The position numbers were made by a program, and so were the translations under genes. A stretch of 16,853 nt of DNA. Origin: Comamonadaceae bacterium. GTDB lineage: Bacteria > Pseudomonadota > Gammaproteobacteria > Burkholderiales > Burkholderiaceae_C. This document shows, in pieces, positions 1-7,719 of the stretch (its first letter is position 1; every line of letters begins with the position of its first letter). The DNA is taken from the NCBI GenBank assembly GCA_947454585.1, contig CANGML010000015.1, positions 1 through 16,853 of the forward strand. The letters run 5' to 3'. Under the pieces are notes generated by a model, which saw only the letters and a program-made list of their open reading frames with translations, ran no database searches and was not told the DNA's origin.

Positions 1-777
1 AACATCACCGGTTCATCGGGCTTGATTGGCGCCGAACGCGTGGCCCGCGCCACGCCGGATGGCTACACGATTGGCGGCTACAACGACAGCATCTTGACCA
101 TGGTGCCGCACATGATGGCCAAGATGCCTTGGAATGCACTGACTGATTTTGAACCCATCTCTTTGGTGGGCACCATCGAATGGGGCTTGGTGGTGAAGGC
201 CGATGGCCCCTACAAAACCTTGGCGGACTTTTTGAACGCCGCCAAAGCCAACCCGGGCAAGCTCAATTACAGCTCTGGCGGCAACGGCAGCCCCCAACAC
301 ATCGGCATGGCCTTGCTGACGAACCGCGCCAACCTGGACATCAGCCACGTTCCCTACAAGGGCGCCACGCCTGCGGCAGTCGCCGTGGCGGCCGGTGAAG
401 TGGATGCCGCCATGCAAGGACTGGGCACCGTCACGGCTTTGCTGCAAGCCGGAAAATTGCGCCTGTTGGCCGTCTCGACCACCGCACGATTGCCGCAATA
501 CCCGGCGGTTCCCACGTTCACCGAAGCGGGCATGAAAGACTTCACCTTCAATTCATGGTTTGCCATGGTGGCGCCTGCGGGCACACCCAAAGCCGTGATC
601 GACCGCTTGAACGATGAAGTCAAAAAAGCACTCAACGACACAGCAACACGCGACAAATTGGTCTCACTCGGTGTCACACCCCGCGGAACATCCGCCAATG
701 AATTTGGCGTCGCCACCCGCAACCAATATGAGCTGTACCGCAAGTTGATCCAAGACAAAGGCATTCGCGCTGAATAA
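1..777 (+). CDS. Bug-family (TctC-like) periplasmic substrate-binding protein, 5' truncated by the window
   Basis: The reading frame is open from the first base, so the signal peptide and first lobe start lie upstream of the window. Visible family marks are the segment GAERVARATPDGYTIGGYND near the start, the central SGGNGSPQHIGMALL loop, SHVPYKGATPAAVAVAAGEVDA, and the C-terminal helix beginning at TPKAVIDRLNDEV. These are standard for Bug/TctC proteins, which bind carboxylates or small amides in the periplasm and usually feed a TctA/TctB permease. About 258 residues remain of a usual 320-330. No TctA or TctB gene is present in the window, so this is an orphan binding protein here, as is common in Burkholderiales. 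The dehydrogenase gene follows after 17 bp, which suggests a shared transcript and a related substrate. Family is certain; ligand is unknown. Confidence 0.93.
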   Translation, partial: NITGSSGLIGAERVARATPDGYTIGGYNDSILTMVPHMMAKMPWNALTDFEPISLVGTIEWGLVVKADGPYKTLADFLNAAKANPGKLNYSSGGNGSPQHIGMALLTNRANLDISHVPYKGATPAAVAVAAGEVDAAMQGLGTVTALLQAGKLRLLAVSTTARLPQYPAVPTFTEAGMKDFTFNSWFAMVAPAGTPKAVIDRLNDEVKKALNDTATRDKLVSLGVTPRGTSANEFGVATRNQYELYRKLIQDKGIRAE

Positions 778-794
778 GCCCACCCTGCATCGCT

Positions 795-1856
795 ATGAAA
801 ACATCACTCACCCTCACCTACGACGCGCTTCAACAGTTCATTGAGCGCGCACTCGCCAGCCAAGGCTTGCCCCAACAGGATGCACAGAAAGTGTCGCAAC
901 TGATGGCCGAGGCCGACCTGCAAGGCTCCGACGGTCACGGCATCATTCGGCTGCCGCAATACATCAAACGCATCCAAGCAGGGGGCATCAATAAAAACCC
1001 AAAAATCCGCGTGGTACACGAGCGCTCTGCCATGGCCGTGGTGGATGGCGACAACGGCATGGGCCATTTGGTGGTCTCGCAAGCGGTCGATCTCGCGATT
1101 GAAAAGGCCAGTGAAGCCGGTGTGGCCTGGGTCAGCACGCGCTTTAGCAACCACGCTGGGCCTGCCTCGTTGTACTCACGCCGCCCCTTGCAGCACAACA
1201 TGCTGGGCTTGTACTTTGCGGTCGGCAATGCCAACCACTTGCCCCCTTGGGGCGGGATGGACATGCTGCTGTCAACCAACCCGATTTCAGCCGGCATCCC
1301 AACTGCCGACGAGCCCCCCGTGGTGCTCGACATGGCCACCACCGTAGCAGCCTACGGCAAAGTCAAAGCCAAGGCCAAGCGTGGCGAAATGATGCCGCAG
1401 GGCTGGATGATTGACCGTCAAGGCCAACCCCTGCTCGACCCCAACAAATCGAACGAGGGCTTTTTGCTGCCGATTGGCGAACACAAAGGCTATGGCTTGG
1501 CACTCATCGTGGGCCTGCTCGCGGGCACCTTGGGCGGTGCGGCAATGGGGCGTGATGTGGTTGACTTCAATGCCGACCATGTCAGCGTGACCAACACAGG
1601 GCAAGCCATTTTGGTGATTGACTTGTCCGCTTTTGGTGACCCCGAGCATTTCAAACACGAGGTAGACCGCCTGGTGCGCGATATCCGCAGCAGCGAACGT
1701 TTGCCAGGGGTTGAACGCATTTGGTTGCCCGGTGAACAAAGCCATGAAAAGCGGGAGCGCTACACCAGCCAAGGTATTCCCATCGCCCCCACCCTGATCA
1801 GCGAACTCAATGCCTTGGCCGCTGAATGGGGCGTTGCGCCCCTCACCGCTGCTTAA
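795..1856 (+). CDS. Ldh2 family (malate/L-lactate/ureidoglycolate dehydrogenase type) oxidoreductase
   Basis: This 353-residue protein has the usual Ldh2 length and marks: an N-terminal helix bundle, SDGHGIIRLPQYIKRIQAGG near residue 50, VVDGDNGMGHLV near 90, SNHAGPASLYSRR near 120, and the nucleotide-site stretch LLSTNPISAGIP followed by VVLDMATTVAAYGKV. Ldh2 enzymes are soluble NAD(P)-dependent oxidoreductases of 2-hydroxy acids or cyclic imino acids; members include malate, sulfolactate and ureidoglycolate dehydrogenases and piperideine-2-carboxylate reductase. The substrate cannot be assigned from sequence alone. The ATG at 795 has no clear Shine-Dalgarno sequence upstream, so translation may be coupled to the binding-protein gene ending 17 bp before. 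The aldehyde dehydrogenase gene follows after 11 bp. Family call is firm. Confidence 0.92.
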   Translation: MKTSLTLTYDALQQFIERALASQGLPQQDAQKVSQLMAEADLQGSDGHGIIRLPQYIKRIQAGGINKNPKIRVVHERSAMAVVDGDNGMGHLVVSQAVDLAIEKASEAGVAWVSTRFSNHAGPASLYSRRPLQHNMLGLYFAVGNANHLPPWGGMDMLLSTNPISAGIPTADEPPVVLDMATTVAAYGKVKAKAKRGEMMPQGWMIDRQGQPLLDPNKSNEGFLLPIGEHKGYGLALIVGLLAGTLGGAAMGRDVVDFNADHVSVTNTGQAILVIDLSAFGDPEHFKHEVDRLVRDIRSSERLPGVERIWLPGEQSHEKRERYTSQGIPIAPTLISELNALAAEWGVAPLTAA

Positions 1857-1867
1857 AGAGATTTCCC

Positions 1868-3241
1868 ATGATCACCTCCTTCAATCCCGCCACCGGCGAG
1901 ACCCTCGCGACTTTTGAGTCGCACGACGACGCGCACCTGGACAAGACCTTGGCGCAAGCCGACCGGGCGCAAAAACAATGGGCGGCCTTGTCGCTGTCTG
2001 AGCGCCTGCCTTATCTGCTGGCCGTGGCCAAGACCCTGCGTCGCAACAAAGAAGCGTTGGCGCGTCTCATCACCCTCGAGATGGGCAAGCCCCTGAGCGA
2101 AGCCATCGGCGAAGTCGAGAAATGCGCTTGGAATTTTGAGTATTACGCCCAGAGTGCGCCTCAGCTTTTAGACGACCTCGTCATCCCCAGCGCTGCCACC
2201 GACAGCCGTGTGGTGTATGACCCCTTGGGGTTGATCTTGGCGGTGATGCCCTGGAACTACCCGTTCTGGCAAGTCATGCGCGCGGCAGCACCCGTGTTGG
2301 TCAGTGGCAATGGTTTGGTGCTCAAGCACGCCAGCAATGTGCCGCAGTGTGCGTTGGCCCTGGAAGATGTCTTCAAAGAAGCAGGCCTGCCTGCAGGCTT
2401 GTTCAGCACGGTCCTGGTGGGCGCAGCCAAAGTGCCTGCGCTCATCAAAGACCCCCGCATTGCGGCGGTGACCTTCACTGGCTCAACGCCTGCAGGCCGA
2501 GACATTGCCGCCACCGCCGCACACGCGCTGAAAAAACAAGTGCTCGAGCTCGGTGGTTCTGACCCCTTCATCGTCTTAGCCGACGCCGATGTACAAACCG
2601 CTGCCACGGTGGCGGTCAAAGCGCGTTTCCAAAACACGGGGCAAAGCTGTATTGCGGCCAAACGTTTCATCGTCGATGCCGCTGTGGCCGACCAATTTGT
2701 CGAGGCGTTTTGCGACATCACCCGCCAACTGGTGGTGGGCGACCCCTTGCTGGCCACCTCCACACAAGGCTCGATGGCACGCTTGAACTTGCGCGATGAA
2801 CTGCACGCCCAAGTGCAAGCCTCGGTCCGGGAAGGTGCGCGACTCTTAATGGGTGGAAACCCCATTGCAGGCCCTGGCGCTTTCTATGAGCCTACGGTGT
2901 TTGACCATGTGTTGCCCTCTATGACTGTTGCACGAGAAGAAACCTTTGGTCCTGCCGCAGCCATCTTGCGTGTCCACAACACCGAAGAAGCCATCCGCAT
3001 TGCCAACGACAGCCCCTTCGGTTTAGGGGCTGCCGTGTGGACCCAAGACATTGACTTGGGCCACCGCTTGGCGCATCAAATTCAAGCGGGCGCGGTGTTC
3101 ATCAATGGCATGGTGGCCTCGGACCCCCGCTTGCCTTTTGGCGGCAGCAAAGCCTCAGGCTACGGCCGTGAATTGGGCATGCTGGGCCTGCACGAATTCA
3201 CCAACATCAAAACCGTTTGGCGCGGCCCTGCGCGCACTTAA
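1868..3241 (+). CDS. NAD(P)-dependent aldehyde dehydrogenase, Sad/YneI-like (succinate-semialdehyde dehydrogenase type)
   Basis: From the ATG at 1868 this is 457 residues, close to the 462 of E. coli Sad (YneI). The open frame extends 14 codons upstream into the previous gene, but the 1868 start gives the typical opening MITSFNPATGE and sits behind AAAGAG. Visible catalytic parts are PWN at 128-130, cofactor-binding Lys153, the FTGS loop at 203-206, the general-base Glu227 in LELGG, and the nucleophile Cys261 in NTGQSCIAAKRF. The segments around Glu227 and Cys261 resemble Sad more than other aldehyde dehydrogenases. Sad oxidises succinate semialdehyde to succinate with NAD(P). Here it probably oxidises a short semialdehyde produced by the pathway of this cluster. 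Family and activity class are secure; the exact aldehyde is inference. Confidence 0.92.
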   Translation: MITSFNPATGETLATFESHDDAHLDKTLAQADRAQKQWAALSLSERLPYLLAVAKTLRRNKEALARLITLEMGKPLSEAIGEVEKCAWNFEYYAQSAPQLLDDLVIPSAATDSRVVYDPLGLILAVMPWNYPFWQVMRAAAPVLVSGNGLVLKHASNVPQCALALEDVFKEAGLPAGLFSTVLVGAAKVPALIKDPRIAAVTFTGSTPAGRDIAATAAHALKKQVLELGGSDPFIVLADADVQTAATVAVKARFQNTGQSCIAAKRFIVDAAVADQFVEAFCDITRQLVVGDPLLATSTQGSMARLNLRDELHAQVQASVREGARLLMGGNPIAGPGAFYEPTVFDHVLPSMTVAREETFGPAAAILRVHNTEEAIRIANDSPFGLGAAVWTQDIDLGHRLAHQIQAGAVFINGMVASDPRLPFGGSKASGYGRELGMLGLHEFTNIKTVWRGPART

Positions 3242-3253
3242 GAAAGGAAACCT

Positions 3254-3652
3254 ATGAAACACGCTGTTCTCCGCCCCGATGACATCAAAAGCCACGACCG
3301 TGGCGGTGGTGCGCGCACCACGCCCTTGGTCCAGACCGCTATGGGGGCAAGCACCTTCATCAATGGCATCACCGAGTTTGCTCCCAGCACCGCTATTCCA
3401 TTTCACAGCCATAACTGTGAAGAGAGCGTGATGCTGCTGTCTGGCCATGCGTTTTTGGACATCGATGGCGAGGTGCATGAACTCAAGCCTTATGACACCA
3501 CCTTCATTCCGCCCAATGTGTCACACCGGTTTCGCAACCGCTCTGACAGCGAGCCCATGAAGATTTTTTGGACTTACGCCTCGGTCCATGCGACGCGTAC
3601 GTTGACCGAGTCGGGCGAAACCCGTCCGATCACCGCAGAGCACAACAAATAA
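3254..3652 (+). CDS. Small cupin-domain protein
   Basis: This 132-residue single-domain protein shows both cupin motifs. Motif 1 is PFHSHNCEESVMLLSG, with metal ligands His51, His53 and Glu57. Motif 2 is PPNVSHRFRN, with His91. The complete 3-His/1-Glu set means it can bind a divalent metal. Single cupins act as dioxygenases, isomerases, decarboxylases or ligand sensors, and sequence alone does not choose between these. It starts at an ATG behind AAAGGA, 12 bp after the aldehyde dehydrogenase stop, and precedes a second metal-site protein (VOC fold) by 21 bp, so it is probably an enzyme or helper of the same pathway. Confidence 0.88.
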   Translation: MKHAVLRPDDIKSHDRGGGARTTPLVQTAMGASTFINGITEFAPSTAIPFHSHNCEESVMLLSGHAFLDIDGEVHELKPYDTTFIPPNVSHRFRNRSDSEPMKIFWTYASVHATRTLTESGETRPITAEHNK

Positions 3653-3673
3653 ATCAACGCCAAGGAGAACACC

Positions 3674-4219
3674 ATGGGACTTCGATTTCTTGAGCACCTG
3701 CTCATCCTCACGCATGACCCTGATGGCACACGCGACTGGTTTTGCGACAACCTAGGCTTCAAAAATGGCTATCACCCCGAGTTCGGCTTCCCCGTTTACT
3801 GGCTCTACATTGGTGACCAAGATGTGATTCACATCGGCAAAGCCAGACACTCCGCGCACCAAGACACCTACCTCAAAACCCCCACGGATGTGGACGGCAT
3901 GGACTACTCGGCCGCAGGGGCGCCGGGTTCAGGCCGGATTGATCACCTGTGCCTCAACTGCGATGGCATGGAAGAGTTTGTCGAACGTTTGACAAAAAAC
4001 GGGGTCGAGTTCAGCGAGCGCAAAGCCCACAACTCGAACTTGTACCAACTCTTCATGCGCGAGCCGATCAACGGCATCAAGGTGGAACTCAACTTCGCTT
4101 GGCACGAGGCGGTTCGTATGGGACGCGTCCCTGAGTGGACCGACGATGGCGCGAACACCAAATCTGTTGACGACGTGATGATTTCAAAAGAAGCACCCGT
4201 CAAAGTTTCTACTTTTTAA
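3674..4219 (+). CDS. VOC (glyoxalase/bleomycin resistance/dioxygenase) superfamily protein
   Basis: The protein has 181 residues and two beta-alpha-beta-beta-beta repeats of the vicinal-oxygen-chelate fold. The first is FLEHLLILTHDPDGTRDWF with the second half ending in VIHIGK; the second is RIDHLCLNCDGMEEFVERL ending in IKVELNF. The expected metal ligands are all present: His8, His53, His91 and Glu138. The fold supports glyoxalase, epimerase and extradiol ring-cleavage chemistry. A strong AAGGAG at 3662-3667 precedes the ATG. Its position between a cupin and a quinone oxidoreductase favours a metabolic role in this cluster over antibiotic resistance. The substrate is unknown. Confidence 0.87.
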   Translation: MGLRFLEHLLILTHDPDGTRDWFCDNLGFKNGYHPEFGFPVYWLYIGDQDVIHIGKARHSAHQDTYLKTPTDVDGMDYSAAGAPGSGRIDHLCLNCDGMEEFVERLTKNGVEFSERKAHNSNLYQLFMREPINGIKVELNFAWHEAVRMGRVPEWTDDGANTKSVDDVMISKEAPVKVSTF

Positions 4220-4239
4220 CCCACACACAAAGAGCATCT

Positions 4240-5214
4240 ATGAAAGCAGTCCGCATTTACGAAACGGGAACACCCGACGTTTTAAAAATCGAAAACCTCG
4301 AGCTGCCTGCGCCAGCCGCAGGTGAAGTCCGCATCCGCCACACCGCCATTGGCTTGAACTTCCAAGACATCTACACCCGCTCAGGCCAATACGCAGCGCC
4401 CTTGCCGACCGGCTTGGGCACTGAGGCGGTGGGCGTGGTCGAAGGGGTGGGCGAAGGCGTGACAGACTTCAAAGTCGGCGACCGTGTCTGCTACGCCAGT
4501 GGCCCTGTGCTGGCTGCCTGTGCCACGCACCGCAACTACCCAGCTGCTCGTTTGTTGCATGCGCCTGCGCACATGCAAGACGAACAAATCGCCGCGTCCC
4601 TGCTCAAGGGCATGACCGTTGAATATTTGATGCAACGCTGCTACCCCGTGAAAAAGGGTCAGCACGTGTTGATGCACGCCGCTGCCGGCGGCGTGGGTCT
4701 GCTGGCAGGGCAATGGGGCAAGCATTTGGGTGCCCACATGATTGGCGTGGCCGCCGGCCCCGAGAAAGTCAAACTCGCCTTGGCCAACGGCTACGAGCAC
4801 TGCTTGGACCGCTTGAAAGATGACATCCCTGCCCGCGTCAAAGAAATCACAGGCGGTGCAGGCGTGCCGGTGGTGTTTGACTCCGTGGGCAAGAACTCAT
4901 TTGACCAATCCCTCAACAGCTTGGCACCACGCGGCTACTTCGTGTCGTTTGGCACCACCACCGGCGCGCCACCACCTGTGCCCGCCAGCACCTTGCAAAA
5001 AATGGGTTCTTTGTATTTCACACGCCCCACGCTGGTCACCTACACCGCCTCCACCGAAGACCTGCGCAACTCGGCCGCGGCCGTGTTCGACATGTTTGCC
5101 AAAGGCGCCTTGAAGATCAACATCAACCAGCGCTATCCGCTGGCCGATGTGGCCAAAGCCCATGCGGACTTGGAGTCGGGCCGCACCAGCGGTTCGAGCG
5201 TGATCATTCCTTAA
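4240..5214 (+). CDS. NADPH:quinone oxidoreductase, zeta-crystallin type (MDR superfamily)
   Basis: This is a 324-residue medium-chain dehydrogenase/reductase. The N-terminal GroES-like domain contains GLNFQDIYTRSGQY and PTGLGTEAVGVVEGVG; the Rossmann domain contains HAAAGGVG at 146-153, the typical nucleotide loop of Qor proteins. The zinc ligands of alcohol dehydrogenases are absent, as expected for this branch. Qor enzymes reduce quinones or enones with NADPH in the cytoplasm. The ATG at 4240 lies behind AAAGAG, 20 bp after the VOC gene. It is the last gene of the first + strand block; a 108-bp gap with a large hairpin follows. It may reduce an enone intermediate of the pathway, or serve as general electrophile protection. 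Confidence 0.92.
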   Translation: MKAVRIYETGTPDVLKIENLELPAPAAGEVRIRHTAIGLNFQDIYTRSGQYAAPLPTGLGTEAVGVVEGVGEGVTDFKVGDRVCYASGPVLAACATHRNYPAARLLHAPAHMQDEQIAASLLKGMTVEYLMQRCYPVKKGQHVLMHAAAGGVGLLAGQWGKHLGAHMIGVAAGPEKVKLALANGYEHCLDRLKDDIPARVKEITGGAGVPVVFDSVGKNSFDQSLNSLAPRGYFVSFGTTTGAPPPVPASTLQKMGSLYFTRPTLVTYTASTEDLRNSAAAVFDMFAKGALKININQRYPLADVAKAHADLESGRTSGSSVIIP

Positions 5215-5228
5215 AAGTGAAAACCCTA

Positions 5229-5270
5229 GTGCGGAGATTTTTGTCACCAACGTTACAAAAATTTTCGCAC
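5229..5270 (+). promoter_or_regulatory. Long hairpin between the quinone reductase and DUF1330 genes
   Basis: Left arm GTGCGGAGATTTTTGT (5229-5244) pairs with right arm ACAAAAATTTTCGCAC (5255-5270) around the 10-base loop CACCAACGTT. All 16 positions pair in RNA, fourteen as Watson-Crick pairs and two as G-U pairs. No T-tract follows on the + strand, so it is not a textbook intrinsic terminator. It lies 14 bp after the qor-type gene stop and 52 bp before the next start. It could be a partial terminator, an RNA 3' end protector, or a DNA operator. The pairing is directly visible; the role is open. Confidence 0.7.
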
Positions 5271-5292
5271 CCTGCGCGTTAGAGTTCGCTGA

Positions 5293-5304
5293 GATCATTT
5301 GATC
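5293..5304. promoter_or_regulatory. Short palindrome ahead of the DUF1330 gene, possible operator
   Basis: The sequence GATCA-TT-TGATC is a perfect 5-bp inverted repeat with a 2-bp centre. It ends 18 bp before the ATG at 5323, just ahead of the AAAGGA ribosome-binding site. Symmetry of this size and spacing fits a small dimeric regulator, but such short palindromes also occur by chance. I could not place a convincing promoter -35/-10 pair in the gap. Confidence 0.3.
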
Positions 5305-5322
5305 ACTTAAAGGAACCACACG

Positions 5323-5625
5323 ATGGCTGCTTACTGGCTCTCTCGCTGCATCATTCAAGACCCCGTTCAGTACAAAAAATACACCGATCAGGTCCCCGGG
5401 ATTCTTCAAAAACATGGCGGCAAGGTCTTGGCGCGCGGCGGTCGCTACCAAGTGAACGAAGGCCCTGACACCTTCAACCGCTATGTGGTCATTGAGTTCC
5501 CCACGCTAGAAGCTGGCGTCAACTGCTTCAACTCCCCCGAATATGTGGCGGCGGCTGCTTTCCGTCGCGCCGGTGGTGGCGTGGTCGAGAACGTGGTGGT
5601 TGAAGGCGGCGAAGCCACCCACTGA
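5323..5625 (+). CDS. DUF1330 domain protein
   Basis: This 100-residue protein opens AAYWLSRCIIQDPVQYKKY and continues with GGKVLARGGRYQV and NRYVVIEFPTLEAGVNCFNS, the usual pattern of DUF1330 proteins, which adopt a small ferredoxin-like alpha+beta fold of the dimeric alpha-beta barrel group. DUF1330 proteins have no agreed function; related barrels include monooxygenases, isomerases and stress proteins. The ATG is behind AAAGGA. It stands alone after a 108-bp gap and 60 bp ahead of the ABC transporter binding protein, so it probably opens the second transcription unit. Its presence at the head of an uptake operon suggests a role with the imported substrate, but that is inference. Confidence 0.87.
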   Translation: MAAYWLSRCIIQDPVQYKKYTDQVPGILQKHGGKVLARGGRYQVNEGPDTFNRYVVIEFPTLEAGVNCFNSPEYVAAAAFRRAGGGVVENVVVEGGEATH

Positions 5626-5639
5626 GTCACCCACTGATT
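5616..5639 (+). repeat. Tandem 12-bp duplication across the DUF1330 stop codon
   Basis: CACCCACTGAGT (5616-5627) is followed directly by CACCCACTGATT (5628-5639), 11 of 12 identical. The first copy contains the last sense codons and the TGA stop of the DUF1330 gene. It looks like a slipped-strand duplication. The duplicated copy lies wholly downstream of the stop and does not change the protein. Confidence 0.6.
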
Positions 5640-5656
5640 GTTAGTTTCTGTTAGTT
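5639..5656 (+). repeat. Two TGTTAGTT direct repeats spaced one helical turn
   Basis: TGTTAGTT occurs at 5639-5646 and again at 5649-5656, a period of 10 bp. It sits in the 60-bp leader of the ABC transporter binding-protein gene, 15 bp upstream of its AAGGAG ribosome-binding site. Such spacing could seat a regulator on one face of the helix, but the repeat is short. Confidence 0.35.
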
Positions 5657-5685
5657 CATTTGCTCACCTTAAGGAGACATGCCTC

Positions 5686-6918
5686 ATGAAAAAACTTCTA
5701 TCTACCTTGACCTTGGCGCTCTGCAGCGCCCTGGTCAGTCAAGCCTACGCGGCTGACAAAGTCAAAGTCGGCATCCTGCTGCCATTGACAGGTACCTTTG
5801 CTGCGGTGGCCGAAACACAAAAAGAAGGCGCGCTGTTGGCGATTGATGTCATCAACAAACGCGGTGGCTTGAACATGCCAGGCGGCAAAGTGTTGGTCGA
5901 AGGCGAAGTCGGTGACGATGAAGCCAAGCAAGACGTGGGCGTGCGCCGCTACCGCTACATGCGCGATGAGGGCATCAAAGGCTTGGGCGGTCAAACATTT
6001 GCCCCACTCGCCTACGCCATCAACGCCTTGGTGGGCAAAGACCCGCTGCCCTACTACCCTGTGTGCGTGATGTCCAAAGAAGCCTTCCAAAAAGGCAAGC
6101 TCTCTGACTCCACCTATGCCACGGCTTACAGCCCCTGGACGGTGGGCTACATGGCCGGTCAATCCGCCATCAAAACATTGGGCAAGAAAAAGATCTTCTT
6201 CTTGGCCCGCTCTGACAGCTTTGGCTGGGATATCCGTGACGGCGTGTATGCAGCGGCCAAAGAGTACGGCGCTGAAATCGTGGGTTACGACGAAGTGTCT
6301 TTGGGCACGTCTGACTTCACCACCGTGTTGCAAAAAGTGCGCGCCGCCAAGCCTGACGTGTTCATCTCCGCGCAATTTGCGGCTGATGCAGTGGCCTTGC
6401 TCAAGCAAGTCCAGCAAATGGGCCTGAACAAAGAAACCACCATCTTCAACGCCTTCATCACCAACGTGGTGGCCAAAGGTCTGCCCCCTGAAGCCTTAGA
6501 GAACGTGTATGCGATGCATTACTTCTACTACGACTTGGCCAACTTTGCAGACAAAGAAGTGGCGAAGTCTGCCAAGGAATTCACCGACTTGTACCGCGCC
6601 AAATATGGCCGTCCACCCGATGCCTATGCTGCGATCGCCTACATCGCCTACATGGAAATGTTCCGTGGCTTCGAAGAGGCCAAGAGCTTTGACCCTGCCA
6701 AAGTGTCTGCGGTCATGCGCGCCAACAACGGCAACTTCAACACCCTCAAAGGCCCTGCGCGCTGGCGTGAAGACCATGCGGCGGAATACAAGTACGCCGC
6801 CTTCTTGGTCAAAGGCAAAGGCGCCAAAGACCAAAAGAATGAGTGGGACCTGTTCAACGTGATCAACGCCGTGGGTGGCGACCAAGTCATGCCCTCCCTC
6901 AAGTCACTGGGCTATTGA
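5686..6918 (+). CDS. HAAT-family ABC transporter periplasmic substrate-binding protein (LivJ/LivK-like)
   Basis: From the ATG at 5686 the protein has 410 residues. An AAGGAG at 5671-5676 and a clear signal peptide (MKKLLSTLTLALCSALVSQ, cleavage expected after Ala22 in AYA-AD) fix this start over a longer open frame. The mature part begins with KVKVGILLPLTGTFA, the standard opening of type I periplasmic proteins of the Leu/Ile/Val family, and contains TFAPLAYAIN and DSFGWDIRDGVYAAAKEYG. It binds ligand in the periplasm and passes it to the LivHM/LivGF complex encoded next. Despite the family name, relatives bind amides, urea and aromatic acids as well as amino acids. The livG-like gene follows after 12 bp. 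Confidence 0.94.
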   Translation: MKKLLSTLTLALCSALVSQAYAADKVKVGILLPLTGTFAAVAETQKEGALLAIDVINKRGGLNMPGGKVLVEGEVGDDEAKQDVGVRRYRYMRDEGIKGLGGQTFAPLAYAINALVGKDPLPYYPVCVMSKEAFQKGKLSDSTYATAYSPWTVGYMAGQSAIKTLGKKKIFFLARSDSFGWDIRDGVYAAAKEYGAEIVGYDEVSLGTSDFTTVLQKVRAAKPDVFISAQFAADAVALLKQVQQMGLNKETTIFNAFITNVVAKGLPPEALENVYAMHYFYYDLANFADKEVAKSAKEFTDLYRAKYGRPPDAYAAIAYIAYMEMFRGFEEAKSFDPAKVSAVMRANNGNFNTLKGPARWREDHAAEYKYAAFLVKGKGAKDQKNEWDLFNVINAVGGDQVMPSLKSLGY

Positions 6919-6930
6919 TAGACCACACCC

Positions 6931-7719
6931 ATGAACCCTCAGAACGCTGCAACACCGGTTCTCCAAGCCCAAGGCGTGACCAAACGCTTTGGGGCTTTGG
7001 TTGCCGTCGACCATGTGAATTTTCAGATGGCAGAACACGAAGTGGTGGCGATTCTCGGCTCCAACGGGGCCGGGAAAACCACGTTCTTCAATTTGCTCAC
7101 AGGCATGTTTCCGCCCAGTGAGGGCACGATTCACTACAAGGGCGAGGACATCACCTCACTCAGCCCAGCCGAACGGGTAGCCAAGGGCCTGACGCGTTCG
7201 TTTCAACTGACCTCGACGTTTGACACGCTCTCGGTGCGCGACAACTTGGTGCTGGCGTATTACCGCGCGCACTGCGCCACCTCGATCTGGGGCCTGCTGA
7301 CCACCCGAACCGCCAGCTTGCATCACGAACCCAAAATCATCGAAGCCATTGACACCTTTGATCTGCAAGACATCCAATCGCGTTTGGTGCGCAGCCTGAG
7401 CCTGGGCGAAAAACGTCGCCTTGAGATTGCCATGGCCATCTTGGCGGACCCCGAGGTGCTGCTGTTGGACGAGCCCTTGGCAGGCCTGGCCGAATCAGAA
7501 ATCAAGGGTGTGTTGAAAGTGTTGCGCCAACAAATTGGTCGCCAAACGATTTTGATCGTGGAGCACAAAATCTCGCACATTGAAGACTTTGCACAACGTC
7601 TGGTCGTCATGCACGAAGGACGCGTGATCGCTGAAGGCGGTTACGAGGAGTGCTTGAAACACCCCGAAGTCAGGCGCAGTTACTGGCAAATTGAAGCAAC
7701 GGAAGACGCGAATGCTTGA
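6931..7719 (+). CDS. livG: Branched-chain amino acid type ABC transporter ATP-binding protein LivG
   Basis: This 262-residue ATPase carries Walker A GSNGAGKT (43-50), the ABC signature LSLGE (156-160), Walker B VLLLDE (176-181) and the switch histidine in LIVEHKI. The LivG hallmarks are the stretch KGLTRSFQLTSTFDTLSVRDN and a longer helical insert after it. It hydrolyses ATP at the inner face of the membrane to drive uptake. The start ATG has no strong ribosome-binding site and lies 12 bp after the binding-protein stop, so it may rely on coupling. Its stop overlaps the livF start by 8 bases. Confidence 0.95.
   Translation: MNPQNAATPVLQAQGVTKRFGALVAVDHVNFQMAEHEVVAILGSNGAGKTTFFNLLTGMFPPSEGTIHYKGEDITSLSPAERVAKGLTRSFQLTSTFDTLSVRDNLVLAYYRAHCATSIWGLLTTRTASLHHEPKIIEAIDTFDLQDIQSRLVRSLSLGEKRRLEIAMAILADPEVLLLDEPLAGLAESEIKGVLKVLRQQIGRQTILIVEHKISHIEDFAQRLVVMHEGRVIAEGGYEECLKHPEVRRSYWQIEATEDANA

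Noticed and set aside
1826..1867. Upstream extension of the aldehyde dehydrogenase into the end of the Ldh2 gene
   Set aside because: The added residues are not typical of the family, and the ATG at 1868 has a better-placed AAAGAG and the standard N-terminus.
2381..2398. Back-to-back palindromes GCAGGCCTGC and GCCTGCAGGC
   Set aside because: They lie inside a well-conserved part of the aldehyde dehydrogenase (EAGLPAGLF) and are explained by codon use for Ala, Gly, Leu and Pro.
5698..6417. A 239-codon open frame on the - strand opposite the HAAT binding-protein gene
   Set aside because: The + strand gene has a signal peptide, a ribosome-binding site and family motifs. The antisense frame shows no motif and has shadow-type composition.
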